From: Spisula solida | Taxonomy: Eukaryota; Mollusca; Bivalvia; Venerida; Mactridae | Assembly (NCBI GenBank): GCA_947247005.1 | Contig: OX365948.1 | Location: forward strand, 33,174,601 to 33,238,600 | Reading direction: 5' to 3' | Length of the DNA stretch: 64,000 nucleotides | Shown here: positions 49,061 to 61,064 of the stretch, piece by piece | How positions within the stretch are numbered: position 1 is the stretch's first letter | Layout: every line of letters begins with the position of its first letter | The notes under the pieces: generated by a model | Told to the model about the DNA's origin: nothing | The model's database searches: none | The model's input: only the letters and a program-made list of their open reading frames with translations | Position numbers and translations under genes: made by a program

Positions 49061-50105
49061 TTTAAAAAGCATGTATCAGTTGAGCCTGGTTGTACGACAG
49101 AAATCAAGTAGAACCCCACGAACGACTCTGTCTTTTATGCAGTTCTGGTGATAATTATAGAGGACGAGTATCACTTCTTCCTTATATGTTATGCGTATAT
49201 TAAACCCGCGTGAAATACATCAAACGATAATACCGATAATGCCCTAGTATGTTCAAATTCATCGAACTAGTATTAAAAAAATAGGTTTCAGCAGTTGGAT
49301 AATAAATAAATATTAGCAAATTGAAACTTGCTAAATATTAAACTGAAATACGTTCTTGTATACATAATCAATATAATTATCAGAATGAATTTGGTGGTCC
49401 GCTGGTGTCGAACGCGGCATGTATTTGGCGTAACCAAAAATGTTCACATGATGTAATAAAAGAGAGAACAGTTGATTCCTTATTCAACAATGGCTTTCTT
49501 GTGCGTACACTGTCGGAAATGTTAATGACATTCAGTAAAACGAGTTTAGAGTCCCGATTTCTTCCGATACCACCCGATTCATCACAATTCCTTCCAAACT
49601 GTCTCTTTACTTCCCCGAAGCCTCACCCAGACCACAAGGAACCTGTTCCCGGTGTCCTAATAGCTCATTCATTTCAATTAGAAGTATATCATCGAGGCAA
49701 AAAAATGCTCAGTGGGACATAGGCTTCACAAATTATCTGATTAACATGCATGTAGCTTAGCCTTTAAGATATTATCTTGTTTCTCGTATTATTCTCCGCA
49801 CGTTTTTCGAGATTACAGTTTATTGCTTGTTCAAGCTAAAAATAGAAGTGTGTTTGTTTGCTCCGTAATATTTGTATCGTGTCATAAAATAATCTAGCGC
49901 TGGTAGATGTCGTAACCAGAGGCTCGATAAAAACTTTCCTGCACTTAATTGTTCCAGAAATAGTAATATCGGGAGATTGTCAGGTGCTGTAGTGCGTTAA
50001 GTGTCTCTGCTGAATGATCTCCTTGTCTGATTTATGTTTTTGTCTGTTTGTTAGCCCATACATGTGTAACAATCTTACGAAAAAACGTTTGTATGGTACG
50101 TAAAT

Positions 50106-50994
50106 GTGGGCCCACACTATGAACGTTTGTACCAGCGTTGGTGAGCGTTCAAAAGTCAAAATAATTAGCCCAAACGTCGCGAGGAGGAACATTTCCGTTA
50201 ACATACCAAGCGTTGTATCTAACGCACGTAACCTCTGCGAACGATTTCTATCGCTTAACTGCGTTTGATAATGGTTAGTAGCGTTTGACAACGTTTGTTT
50301 TCGTTGTAGTTTTTTTATAAGCATGTGTAAACGTTTGCCAGCGTTTGTTAACGTATGCGCAGCGGTCTTTAATTTAGTCCGAGGTTCACAAACGAGTTGC
50401 TTAACACCAGGGTCTGTTGATTGAAGCTATCCTAAGTTACACAAACGGTATAGAAAGTCTTCGGTAACGATTTGCGTTGCTTTCGCGTACATTGCGTCTG
50501 ACACCCGTCGGTCTACGTCGGAGAAACGTTAATTTGTCCTAGAGAAAGTTCGCATTCGCCATTCCTTGCGCTACAATCGCGTTTATTGCGTCGGATACCC
50601 GTTGGCCGTCGTGGGAGAAACGTTAATTTGTGCTGGAGAAAAGTTCGCATACGCCAGTCCTTGTGTTACTATCGCGTTCATTGCGTCGGATACCTGTTGG
50701 CATCCCATAGATAAATTAAACTAAATTCATCGACACCACCAGCGTTTCAGCAGACGTTTGCTTACGGAGTTTAACAAAAGCAAATTTTGATTAACTTCAT
50801 TCAGCGTTCAGAAACGTTTACAAACATAGCACAACTTCAATCAGCCTTAACATCCAAACGTTGACGAAGTAAAACTTTTCAACGAACACTGCGTTCTTCA
50901 GCGTTCACTGGCGATCATCAACTTTTCAAAAGGTTAAGTAAATTTTACTAGTGGAGCTGAACGTTTGCCAAAACACGCCGTATTGTGAACCCAC
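50106..50994. mobile_element. Putative TIR element rich in AACGTTTG words, unit 2
   Basis: Tandem-duplicate copy of 44272-45160; one of the few inter-unit differences (A to G near 50808) falls in it. Confidence 0.5.
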
Positions 50995-52008
50995 CTTAAT
51001 CAACGAAACGGCAAGTCATAATAAAGGCTTTTAAAAGTCATGTGAATTATTTTATACATAAGGTACAAGTTTGGTACAAAATTTCCGTAATATTGCTTTA
51101 CGTACAATAAAAGATAATACAATAAAAGATTCGCAGCGATAAATTTGTGGCAAAGTGCTCCACATTATTGACGTCTTAAATGTACTCCATAAATCTTCAT
51201 ACTTAATTAACTTTGCCGATGCCGGACTGTGCGGCTTACACTCGACGCTCAACGTTTTTCAGCATGTGTGTTTCAGAGAGTATACTGTGTGACATCAATA
51301 TACATCGTGCGTTAGACAAAATACGTAGTCAATTTTCCTGATATGTGGAATTATTGAGGCCCTGTTATTGAATGCAGCATGAATTTTTCCTGTTGCATCT
51401 TAATATAAACGTCTGGTGGTATGTTCTCCGACATCCAGGATCCATGCAACCCGAGCCGGGGTGACCATTATAATAAGCTGGTAACGTGTATTTGACGTGC
51501 TTTTACTCTAAGATACATATTGCTATAACTCGTTTAATCAGGTAAGTCACCTGTTTACATAACATTGTGTATATAAACAATGCAATTTCTCTTAGTAATT
51601 TATATATGTAACATAAAATTAAACTGCCTATATGAAAATATTACTTGGTGCATAAAGTATTGAATTTCACTGCCGTTTTGTACAATTAAAATGTTTTACA
51701 CAATAGAAATGCTTTGTTTGGATATTGCAGTGTTTGTATACAAGTGACAGACCTGAATAAACTGATCATACCAATGTTGTGAAAATGTGCCGCACGTAAA
51801 AACAGTCGTGAATACTCAAAAGCTCGTGCAAAACCGTCCTGCAGAACGAATATTGTTTAAATATGAATGCATCAAAATTGAACAAACACACAAGATACGC
51901 GTTGATAAATTTCTTTAAGTCAGTGTTTCGTCTCAAATGGATATGCAACGCTGCAGTCTTCCAATTTCCATAGCCGTTTTCATAATCCTTCAAATGTATA
52001 CGCAGTGA

Positions 52009-52471
52009 AGTGAAGCAATACCACTAAGGGCATCAAAGACGAAATTTGTCAACATATGAAAACGAAAAAGCATTATGAATTATGTAATTAAGTTGCTATA
52101 TACCGACTTGTCTTATACACATGTCAGTCTAAGGAAAAAATATAAGCTTTCCACAAAATATAGAATACCTAGCAGCATATGGACCGATTTTATCAGCATC
52201 CTGTGAAAGTTTGGGAATCAAGACGACTTGGAACTGTAGTCTGCTCGCATATGCAAATTACTCAAGGTTTTACAGGGTGCTAGAAAAACGGCACAGCTGC
52301 TTATAGATTCCCTATAATTCTTTGATAGCATGATAGTATGTTTTTATAAGTTTCAAATCGATGAAGAATTAATACTTTTTGTTTTCGAAGCGTATCAAAT
52401 GTTGACAATAATTGTTTCTCGGATTTGTAACCATTAGTGACGTCAGATATATCACGTGGTACTGCTACACT
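52009..52471. mobile_element. MITE family M2, copy 3, unit 2
   Basis: Tandem-duplicate copy of 46175-46637; contains the G to A difference near 52183. Confidence 0.75.
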
Positions 52472-52723
52472 GATATGTGCGCACCATGGTATAGAGGCAA
52501 ATTGAGATCTCAATGGCTTTGATATGTTTTTCCGTATTTATAGAATTCATATAAAGGAACAAGCGACAAGGTCGATCAAATACGGAATGTAGAGAAGCCC
52601 TTCTAGTGGCAGCTTCGCGCGAGACGCATTTGCTACATGACACCCTGTCATCTCGTTGCGTGTCTATGTTTGTTCCTAGTATTTTTATTGAACCCGCGTG
52701 TGATGACCTAGACATACAACAAT

Positions 52724-53024
52724 GTCAGTTGCGTATGTTGTACGGGTTGTATCTACCTTATGTATTGATCCTTCTAAACATTTCTTGGCATAATTGTTAA
52801 TCACCATGAGACGGTGTGCAGTCCTCATAATTCAGGTCTTTAGCTCCAAGGTCACACTTAGAGGTCAAACGTTCAAAATAACAAGTATAGACCTTGTCCG
52901 GGTTGTATCTCTCTATAATCCTTTGACATTTAAACACAACCTAACATAATTGCAAAACATCATGGGACGGTGTGCAATGTGGAAGAACCGCAACAAGATC
53001 ACACTTTCAGGTCAAAGATAAGAA
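52724..53024 (+). repeat. Two degenerate tandem units of about 150 bp, unit 2
   Basis: Tandem-duplicate copy of 46890-47190. Confidence 0.6.
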
Positions 53025-53211
53025 CATGTCCTTCTTGTTTATTTTGTGTTAGAAAATGTGTTTGTGTCTAAATTGTATTTCAACTTTGCTTTCTTGACAA
53101 CGGTTTCGGCATGTTGCTGTCAGGCATCTATTTAAACTTGCTTCGTGTATTTACGCATTTTCTATGTACTGTTTATCAAAGCACTTACGCTCGTGTAGCT
53201 CTTCTTAGGTC

Positions 53212-53377
53212 TTAATCTTTTGGATCCGAGTCGGATCTTAAGGTTGCAACAAGATTTCTCCATCCAGCTCTGTTCTTGGCTTTCGCTTTAATCTCGGCCC
53301 CAGGTTAGTCCCAATTCTTTCAGTGCTGTTTTTTACTGTTCGGCGCCAGGTGGTCATCGGTATATCTCTAAGTCTCC
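53212..53377 (-). pseudogene. LINE ORF2 C-terminal fragment, unit 2
   Basis: Tandem-duplicate copy of 47378-47543 with the same frameshift, which shows that the decay preceded the tandem duplication. Confidence 0.75.
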
Positions 53378-53842
53378 TTAAATATTGTATACGTCGAAAT
53401 TGACTAAGATGTTTTTCTCAAATTCTAGCTTAAGGTTATGCGTAAATACACCCAAACACTGGTGTGATGTGGTGTGAAGTGTCGTAGTTGTGTATTGTAG
53501 TTACGTACATTGGTATTCGCGTGGCCTTTTGTGTTGCGATCGTCGAATGGTTTTACGCTTGGTAATGTTAAGATAGGTGTTTACCCTGCACTTAGTTTCG
53601 CCAGTTTTGTATTTCGCTCGAGAATTGTAAAAAATCGCGTCGGTACCCACAATTTGACTTTTGCGACCATTTTAGTCAAGATATTAGTATTCTTTATAAA
53701 GATTTTGCGTTTAAAGGCGGCGTGCATAAGGCACCTTCCCAAAGGAAATTACACTTTCAATGACCAGTAACTGATGAATTAGACATTTCTCAGGGAAAGT
53801 TTGCACAACAGTTTCGCAAGTGCACATTAAATGCTTTGATAT

Positions 53843-54432
53843 GAGCCAGTCTCCAGGAAAACCTGCTATAATGACATTATGTAATTACTATAATTATATA
53901 ACACGATTTTGATAAAGCTCTAAAATAAGGAAAAATACATATCTATTGATTCTATTTTAAGTAATTGACCCATATAGTACTATACCTTAGCTTTAAATTT
54001 TCATATAAATTATGTCGAAAACACATACTTCGTTGCTATGGTGACCAATTTCAGAAAAGTACTCCGATTGAGAAAAACGAGGATTTAGTTGTTTAAAACA
54101 GAAGTAGCCTTTCTCTGAATGCCAACAATTTCGATTTTGATATATATTTTGAAAAGTGAAACATAATTATAGAATTTGGTAATATTTTGAACTGTTTATG
54201 TCAAGAGTTGATCAAATGGTGTAATAATGAAATACTTATTTCGGTTACGTCGAATAACGTTTGAATGACGTTTGCGACGTCATACAAAAAGCACCGAATA
54301 GGGACTATTACAAAAACAGCTGTAACTTCCTTAAAACTCAAGATATTAACATAATTTCTTTTGAAATTTGCTATGGAAAATCTTAAAGTCAATATTTTTG
54401 TCAAAATAGCAGGTTTTCCTGGAGACTGGCTC
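53843..54432. mobile_element. MITE family M1, unit 2
   Basis: Tandem-duplicate copy of 48009-48598 with the same ATAT flanks. It lies about 300 bp past the stop codon of the receptor gene. Confidence 0.9.
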
Positions 54433-54677
54433 ATATACAGTCTCTTATAATTCTTATTAGAATGGCTTTTTGCAATTTGTATTCGTATTGTATATGTATA
54501 TTATGTCTGTTGTACAGAGATGAAACGTAAAGACATGAATAAATACATGTATAGAGCCTACGCTTATTAATACTTAGTATTCAGAAATGGTAATAAATAA
54601 ATAATAAATGGGTAGTTAGTCTACTGCACTGGGGTTATATTACAGCCGTTTAACAAGCGTGTGAATCCAGAAAGGGG

Positions 54678-54683
54678 TTTATT
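54678..54683 (-). terminator. Polyadenylation signal AATAAA of the receptor gene
   Basis: AATAAA on the minus strand lies about 57 bp after the TGA at 54743-54741. It is the first canonical signal downstream and fits a short 3' UTR. It is duplicated at 48844-48849 in unit 1. Confidence 0.5.
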
Positions 54684-54740
54684 AACAAAATTAAATACAC
54701 ATATTGGAATATTTAAATTATAAACAGTCAATATATCTAT

Positions 54741-55436
54741 TCATAGTGTAGAATAACATGGAACACAGGCAGAAGATTCTATTTGTAACTGAGCGGTTTC
54801 TTGATCCGTAGTTTCTTTACCTAAGGAGAAACTATCATCTGCAGATTTGGTGTTACTTATAATAGCAAATGTTAACATTTCAATACTTTGCCTATCTCCT
54901 GTCTGCTCTTCTTCACTGATTTGTTTCGATAAAAGTGATTCTTCGTGTATTGCTTCCATACTCGGTGAGGGAGTAGGACGGTGTTGTGGTATCAAAGAAT
55001 TATGACGACTGCTTTCTTCATTAATGGTTGTCGGAATACTAATTGTCGCTTCCATGAAGTCGCGTCTATGAAACGCTTTATCGAGAGTGTCAGCACGTTT
55101 TTCTTGACAATGTGTCTCTATTATTAGTATTTGGGGATAGTTGTTTAAGATATTCTGCTCCGACTGTTGATCTATCCTCTTTTCTTTCTTATGCTTAGTC
55201 CTTGGTGACATAAATATTTCACCGTTTCTGTTGGAGGTTCGGGTAGATGTGGTGGATTTGAAGCTTGTACGGTTTGTTCCAGATGACGATTTTAGACTGT
55301 TGTTACTTGACCGTGATAATCTTTCATTTCTTGATGTTTGTCTTGTAGTTGTAGACATCATCTTGATAAATGGTCTTCTGGTCAACGCTGTCGTGGTATT
55401 GGATTGGTTTCTTGTACAACGTACGATCATATTTTC
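54741..55436 (-). CDS. GPCR terminal exon: Ser/Thr-rich cytoplasmic tail
   Basis: The minus-strand exon begins after a strong acceptor (TACATTTAATTTGCAG, AG at 55438-55437) in phase 0, matching the phase-0 donor of the receptor core exon at 56920/56919. It encodes 231 residues and ends with TGA at 54743-54741. The tail opens E-N-M-I-V-R-C-T-R-N and is very rich in Ser, Thr, Arg and Asn: many potential phosphorylation sites and no membrane segment. It ends C-Y-S-T-L; the final S-T-L fits a class I PDZ ligand (S/T-x-hydrophobic). An ATG-started frame extends upstream to 55499 with a hydrophobic start, but that part would be intron. Alternatively this could be the last exon of another minus-strand gene. 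Phase, strand, spacing and tail-like composition favour the receptor. The right end of tandem unit 2 lies within this exon. Confidence 0.7.
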   Translation of the reverse strand, partial: ENMIVRCTRNQSNTTTALTRRPFIKMMSTTTRQTSRNERLSRSSNNSLKSSSGTNRTSFKSTTSTRTSNRNGEIFMSPRTKHKKEKRIDQQSEQNILNNYPQILIIETHCQEKRADTLDKAFHRRDFMEATISIPTTINEESSRHNSLIPQHRPTPSPSMEAIHEESLLSKQISEEEQTGDRQSIEMLTFAIISNTKSADDSFSLGKETTDQETAQLQIESSACVPCYSTL

Positions 55437-56919
55437 CTGCAAATTAAATGTAGGGATGAGTACAAACACAAATAGTTCGCAAAATACACCATTGAACAAA
55501 AAAACACTGAAAGTCTAATAGTTTTGCCAAGTACAAAAAAGACATTATATGAGATAACAGCTAGTGTTGCACTGTCAAAATGCTTTATAGAATACGAGAG
55601 GTGTTCAAATTGGAATGTAAGTGGGACTACATATTCCCTGTACCAAATGAATGATTTATATAAAAAGTGAACTGTATAGCAAATATACATGAAAGCTTCC
55701 AATTGAAACCTCTCATTTTAAGATCTGTTCAGTCAAGTTGCCACATTATGCCGCTTAACGCTGTCCACTCATGTATACTAATGATAAAATGATTGGGAAC
55801 AAGTCACGTTAACTGACCAAATAAGGGCCCATTCAAAAACTTAATGCATGAGCAAATATGACATATTAATTTAACTTGTACGGTAAAAAGGGGGTAATAC
55901 ATTGTCTTATAAACCAATTACTTAATAGTTTAAGAAATTTAAAAGTGGTATAATTTAATTTTGTAATGAAAATCAATGTGTTGGCATATCATTGGGGCTT
56001 TTCATACAACTCTCATATTTATTACAAAAACAAGCTAAGTGCTGTTTAGATTTCCCTATCAGCTTGGAGAAGCCAATACACATGCCCTTGTTAATTGTTC
56101 AAAAAAATAATTGAAACCAATTTCTAGATACAAAAGTCGATCGTTTGCAAATGCAATGGCTATCAACGAGACGTAGGTTCTTTTTTGTAGCAACCGATGC
56201 GACAGATCCATAAGCAAATATGAACCAGCAAAGGCAGTGTAGAAGTTTGCATTGCAAAACGCGCAATGGGCATAAAAATGAACACCATGTTCTTTATAAA
56301 TTAAGTTCCTACCATTTAATTCACTGAAAAATGGATAAATCCAAGTTTAACAAGGGTAAAGTCCGTCACAATTTAAATTAAGGGAAAACTTGGACACTCG
56401 CAGTCTATCAAACGCGTCCGTCGGGGAAGCGAAAAGGTTCTTCAGCTGCCCGATCCTCTTTATTTGCCAGACATTGCCTTTGTGACCTTTATCTGTTTCC
56501 TAGACTCTAAAAATACATTATCCGAACAAATACCAAGCGCCTTTACATCTCGGTTTTGCTCTTTCCCTGTGTATTCACAGTGTGTCGCATTTTAAACAGA
56601 GATTGTCCAGCTGAGTATTCGCATATCTGTTGGAGGCGAACACATCAAGGCGATAAAAAATGTATCCATTAAAATCTCCCAAGGGTGCATTTTTCGGGCT
56701 TAATTACATATAAATTGAACACCCCTCGTACATGTTTTAGTTCAACAACATCGACGATTGACTTTCTATAGGACATTTAAACGTTTTTTTATGAATGCGC
56801 GAACTATAAGTAGAATCAATACCTGTAATATCATTATCGTTACTTATTGTTATTATAATACTAATTCAGGAATTTAAACTAGTTTGCCGAAATTGTTGGT
56901 CTGATGATTGTTTACATAC
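55437..56919 (-). other. Predicted last intron of the GPCR gene
   Basis: Donor CAG|GTATGT at 56920/56919 and acceptor TTGCAG at 55437, 1483 bp, phase 0 at both ends. If the intron is read through, the frame continues 17 residues (V-C-K-Q-S-S-D...) to a TGA at 56868-56866, giving a short-tailed isoform. The frame 55427-55702 within it has no recognisable domain. Confidence 0.65.
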
Positions 56920-57599
56920 CTGACGAGCTGGCTTGAAGTGTCGTCGTTTACACTTGAACATTCGCATGAGAACACAACGGAAACTTTTGCTAGAGTAGAA
57001 GTATAAGATAGGATTTAAGGCACTGTTTGAATGTCCTAGAAATATTGTGTAAGGTAAGGCGACTAGAAGATGGCTGTCCTCCGGGTAAAAGTCTAGATAG
57101 AGACTGACACAGTAATACGGCAACCAGCATACAGCAAACAATACAGCTAAAGCAACTAGCATCTTAGCAACACGTTTCCGTCCTTTCATCATTTGTTTCG
57201 CCATAATTTGACTTGTCACTGACTCGGTTCGTTTAAGGTCTTTGTTTTCAGTCCACAATTCGGTGCCAATTAATCCATAGCACGTACAGATGATAAAACC
57301 GGGAATTACATACACAATTATAAACAACGACAAATCATAATGTTGACGCTGTACTTCGTCTGACCAATGTTCACCACAGAAATACACGGGCTCGGTAGGT
57401 ATCAAATCTATAGCTGATGTCTTTCTTACAATCAGTAAGGGTACCATCAACGCTATTGAACACAACCATACGATTAATATCAATCTGGATGCTACGGCAT
57501 TTGTGCTGAGTCTTCTGAATAACATTGGATGTCGTATTGCCAAGTATCTATCTACACTGAGAAGAGCAATTGTAAAGATACTCGCAGCTACAGTCACAC
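56920..57599 (-). CDS. Class A (rhodopsin-like) peptide-type GPCR, TM3 to helix 8
   Basis: This exon encodes the core of a seven-helix receptor in the plasma membrane. The open frame runs 57705-56866; residue numbers follow its ATG. TM3 starts at about 36 and ends in D52-R53-Y54 (DRY). TM4 is about 73-93. C110 in the second outer loop is placed for the usual disulfide. TM5 is about 124-147. A basic third inner loop has K-G-R-K-R at 174-178. TM6 carries C193-W-L-P196, TM7 N231-P-I-L-Y235, then helix 8 with C252. The first 35 residues of the frame are probably intron: ACCTTTCAG just before codon 36 is a good acceptor, giving exon start 57599, phase 1. TM1 and TM2 are therefore on upstream exon(s) not found in the window. 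The donor at 56920 leads to the tail exon. The sequence resembles neuropeptide receptors of the orexin/QRFP/CCK type, but the ligand cannot be assigned. Confidence 0.9.
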
Positions 57600-57944
57600 C
57601 TGAAAGGTAAATGTACACGAAATAAAACATACAACTAGATGGGCTTTGACACAGAGACGTATGTCTTCGTATATCACTAAGAGTCACAACTTCGACTGAC
57701 ACCATCCTACCTAAAACTCATGACACTAGTTTATTCACAACTAGGCTCGGTCATGTGAAGTGTCAATGAAATCTGACCAAAAGTTTTAGCGGATTAGCGC
57801 GGACAAACTTTGTTACATTCATCCAGAAACCAGACGGACAGACGTCCAGAACAAAATCAATATGTGTCCCCCACTATACATGTGATTACTCAAACAAACC
57901 CTACATGTCCGAGAGCTCAAAGTTACACTACATAATACTATATA
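57600..57944 (-). other. Part of the upstream GPCR intron
   Basis: Immediately 5' (minus strand) of the TM3 exon. The reading frame stays open to 57705 but lacks GPCR character; nothing else was recognised. The intron would extend beyond this, past the MITE at 57945-58616. Confidence 0.5.
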
Positions 57945-58616
57945 CACGCGGCAAAACTTATTAGTACACACGTGGTTTAACAATTATAACTTTTTTATGT
58001 TTTATTATTTCTGTATATGGTATTGAGTATCACAGGACTGGATAAATAAAGTTTTTTCTTCACAATTAAATACAACGGTTCATTGAACCATGAAACATCA
58101 AAAACCGTAAAATGGCCCAGAAATTGACGCGAAGGTGCAAATTATTTTTAGTTATGGTAAATTTGAATTTTAGATTTTTCGTCAAATTAAAAAAAACGCA
58201 AAAAAATCGTGTTTTTTTACTTTTAAAAATATTTTTTATTGTTATGGTCAAGGGGAGTTAACCATGTCCAAAGTCGATATTTCTAAACCTAAAGTGGGCT
58301 TGTTTCTATCATTTGTTTCTTTATTACTGTGTCCGTGATGAGACCATAGACTTGAAACCGAACTGTATCAGCGCAGCGGGACCATAATTATAATAATGTG
58401 CAATAGCAACCTGACAATCGCCCGATGAACACACGCCATTTTTGGGTGATTGTCATCATTAGTTTATTCTGTTTTTGACAATTTTAATCAGATGTTAAAA
58501 ACAATTCCACACTTAAAATCCACATTATGTTGAAATTTTTTTTCATCAAGATCAAACACTTATTGATCGAGCTATGGGCAAATAAACAAGTGTTACAATA
58601 TAAGTTTTACCGAGTG
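57945..58616. mobile_element. MITE family M3, copy 2
   Basis: 672 bp, starts CACGCGGCAAAACTTATTAG and ends TATAAGTTTTACCGAGTG, with TA on both sides (57943-57944 and 58617-58618). The interior aligns with 27966-28711, for example CATTGAACCATGAAACATCA and GAAATTGACGCG. It is more eroded at the ends than copy 1. It lies in the presumed upstream intron of the receptor gene. Confidence 0.8.
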
Positions 58617-59721
58617 TACGTGTAAACTTATACTTAAAGTATAATGCGAATATGCACATTTCATATTATTGTTTATGTTCTTAAAAATTAACAGGATATC
58701 ATAAAGATATAGATTATTGATTTTATCTGGATGGCAGAAAAATATATGGTTGATATTGTTTTAAAACTAGTAATCTTATATTTGAGACTACTAATTCATT
58801 TTTCGTACAATTTACAAGTATCTTATATCTTTGGAAACCTCTTTAAATTCATATTTTGATTATGTAAAAAATACTTTACATAATCTGAAATTCCCCGTTT
58901 TAACAACTATTTAAACTTGACATATGTTGGTGGTAAACCAGATGAATAATTTTGGTAAATTACATTCATTATTTGGGTGTGTTTGAACTGTAAAAATATT
59001 GAACTGGTAGCATTTTTTAAATATTGAACTGGTCCGCATGGAAGATTGTGTTTATATGCAAATGTGTTAACCTCGCAAATAAAGCCATTATTATTTTTTT
59101 TTAAATATGAAAGTCCAGCGCATTCCATGGATATATACATATTGAAATTCGGCCGAAACATTTATTTAAAGTTATTAAAAAAACAAAATTTCTGTGCCTA
59201 TGTTTGTTTATAAATGCTGGCCCCTTTCTGCCATCCAAACAGATAAACAGGTAAACAGTCACAGGTGCTAGTGACGCCACACTGAAATGTGTCTATACTC
59301 AGTAACTCGAACCACAGGTAACTGTATCATTGATAAAGAGTAAAAACGAATTGTAAAAATTACCTTTATAAAATCGGGAAATTGACCAAACAGCCACTGT
59401 GGTGCATTATCTTTTTATAAGCATATCATTTATACTGATGTTATTTTTAATATATTTACATATTCAGAAACTAGAGGGCTACATTGTGATAATGGTGTAA
59501 AGAAATATAGATTTTGATGAAAACTTATCAGGTAGGACCTCGGAATCGAGCACATTGAAATATAGTTTTTTATAGAATGCACCTCAGTGACTGACTGGAC
59601 ACCGTGATATATATTTCATGGCATACCTTTTTAACTAATTGATCAGTTTCGATTAAAATGCATTAGATTCAACGATACGTAGAACACAGTATATTGGTTA
59701 TATGAAGTACGTACACTTTGA
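58617..59721. other. No gene recognised
   Basis: AT-rich. AAATATTGAACTGGT occurs twice at about 58990-59035. No TM1/TM2-like exon was seen on the minus strand. Confidence 0.45.
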
Positions 59722-60848
59722 TTTTTATGCCCCTCTATCGATAGATGGGGAGGCATATAGTGATTCACTTGTCCGACCGTCCGTCCGTCCGGGCCAACAT
59801 TCAATGAGGTTCATTCCGTCCATAGTTTTAGGTAAATAAAAAAGGAAATCCAGTCGGTTTATGTGGGAAATAAAACACATAAAGATCAAAGGAAAAGCCC
59901 CGTAAACCCCAAATGTTGGAACGTCCGTTCGTCCGTCCGTCCTGTTTAACCCAAATTGACAGTTTCTTCTAGCATTATTATGGCTTGCTTCAAAGCTTCC
60001 ATACTTGCTTGGATCTTGTATATGAACACTCTCCACACGCCTGTATCACCTCACTTCATTTTGACCTTCACCTTGACCTAATTTTGGACTTAGACTTATT
60101 GAAGGGTCAAATTCTTGGTTAACCCAAATTGGCCGTTTCTTCTAGCATTAATATGGCTTGCTACAAAGCTTTAATACTTGCATGGATGTTGTATATGAAC
60201 ACTCTCTACACGCCTGTATCACCTGACCAAATTTTGACCTTCACCTTGACCTAATTTTGAACTTAGACTTATTGAAGGGTCAAATTACTGGTTAACCCAA
60301 ATTGACCATTTCTTCTAGCATTTTTATGGCTTGCTACAAAGCTTCCATACTTGCATGGATGTTGTATATGAACACTCTCCACATACCTGTATCATTTGAC
60401 ACCATTTCGACCTTCACCTTGACCTAATTTGGACTTAGACTTATTGGAGGGCCAAATTCTAGGTTAACCAAAATCGATCGTTTCTTCTAGCATTAATATG
60501 GCTTGCTACAAAGCTTTCATACTTGCATGGTTGTTGTATTTGAACATTCTCCACACACCTGTACCATCTAACCTCATTTTGACCGTCACAGTGACCTAAT
60601 TTTGGACTTAGACTTATTAAGCGTCTAATTCTTGGTTAAACCAAATTGACAGTTTCGTTTTACATCATGTCCATCATGGCGTTGCCTTAAAACTTGGCAT
60701 ACTGGTTTACCACCATAAGCCCCTTACATTATCAAAGCCATGTAACACTATCCAACATTATTACAGTATTATGGCCCCTGATTGACTTAGCTTTTTATGG
60801 GCAAGGCTTCCATGGGGGCATAAGCGTTTATTGAACGCAGTCTTGTTT
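59722..60848 (+). mobile_element. Repeat element with about 172-bp core tandem units, copy 2
   Basis: Same architecture as 25117-25435: TATGCCCCTCTATCGATAG palindrome, (CCGT)n microsatellite, core units, and the terminal GCGTT-loop-AACGC hairpin with AGTCTTGTT. Four core units plus a partial fifth start near 59948, 60119, 60293, 60464 and 60635, each beginning AACC.AAATTG.C.GTTTC and containing GGCTTGCTACAAAGCTT. Between microsatellite blocks (59790-59925) is an unrelated insertion of about 130 bp. It is non-coding. Confidence 0.8.
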
Positions 60849-61064
60849 CATATTTCTTTTCATCACAGCATGCCAATTTAGTAAATTGGTGCAAATTTAT
60901 TAGTACTTTTTATTTGTGTAGCTTGAAAACTATCCATGAACCTTGAACTTTGTTTGACTTAATTAATAGTATTCGTGGGTCTCAAATCGTTTATACATTT
61001 TTAAATTGTTTTCGATTGCTGGATACTCATTTTAAAACTGCACATCTTTGTAATACTAATAGTT

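Larger units (their letters stand above)
49061..54894 (+). repeat. 5834-bp tandem duplication, unit 2
   Basis: Direct copy of 43227-49060. The right end lies inside the terminal exon of the receptor gene: matching sequence stops at 54894-54895 and the exon continues into single-copy DNA. Unit 2 therefore holds the functional 3' end of that gene. Confidence 0.95.

Noticed and set aside
55437..55499. Hydrophobic N-terminus (M-F-N-G-V-F-C-E-L-F-V) that would make the 252-codon frame look like a secreted protein
   Set aside because: It ends exactly at a strong splice acceptor in phase with the receptor donor; these 21 codons are better read as intron.
57600..57705. ATG at 57705 as the start of the receptor
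   Set aside because: It would give a receptor without TM1 and TM2, and the first 35 codons lack GPCR character; a good acceptor precedes codon 36.
59948..60640. Regularly spaced repeats as a CRISPR-like array
   Set aside because: Units are contiguous tandem copies of about 172 bp without unique spacers, in a eukaryotic repeat element.
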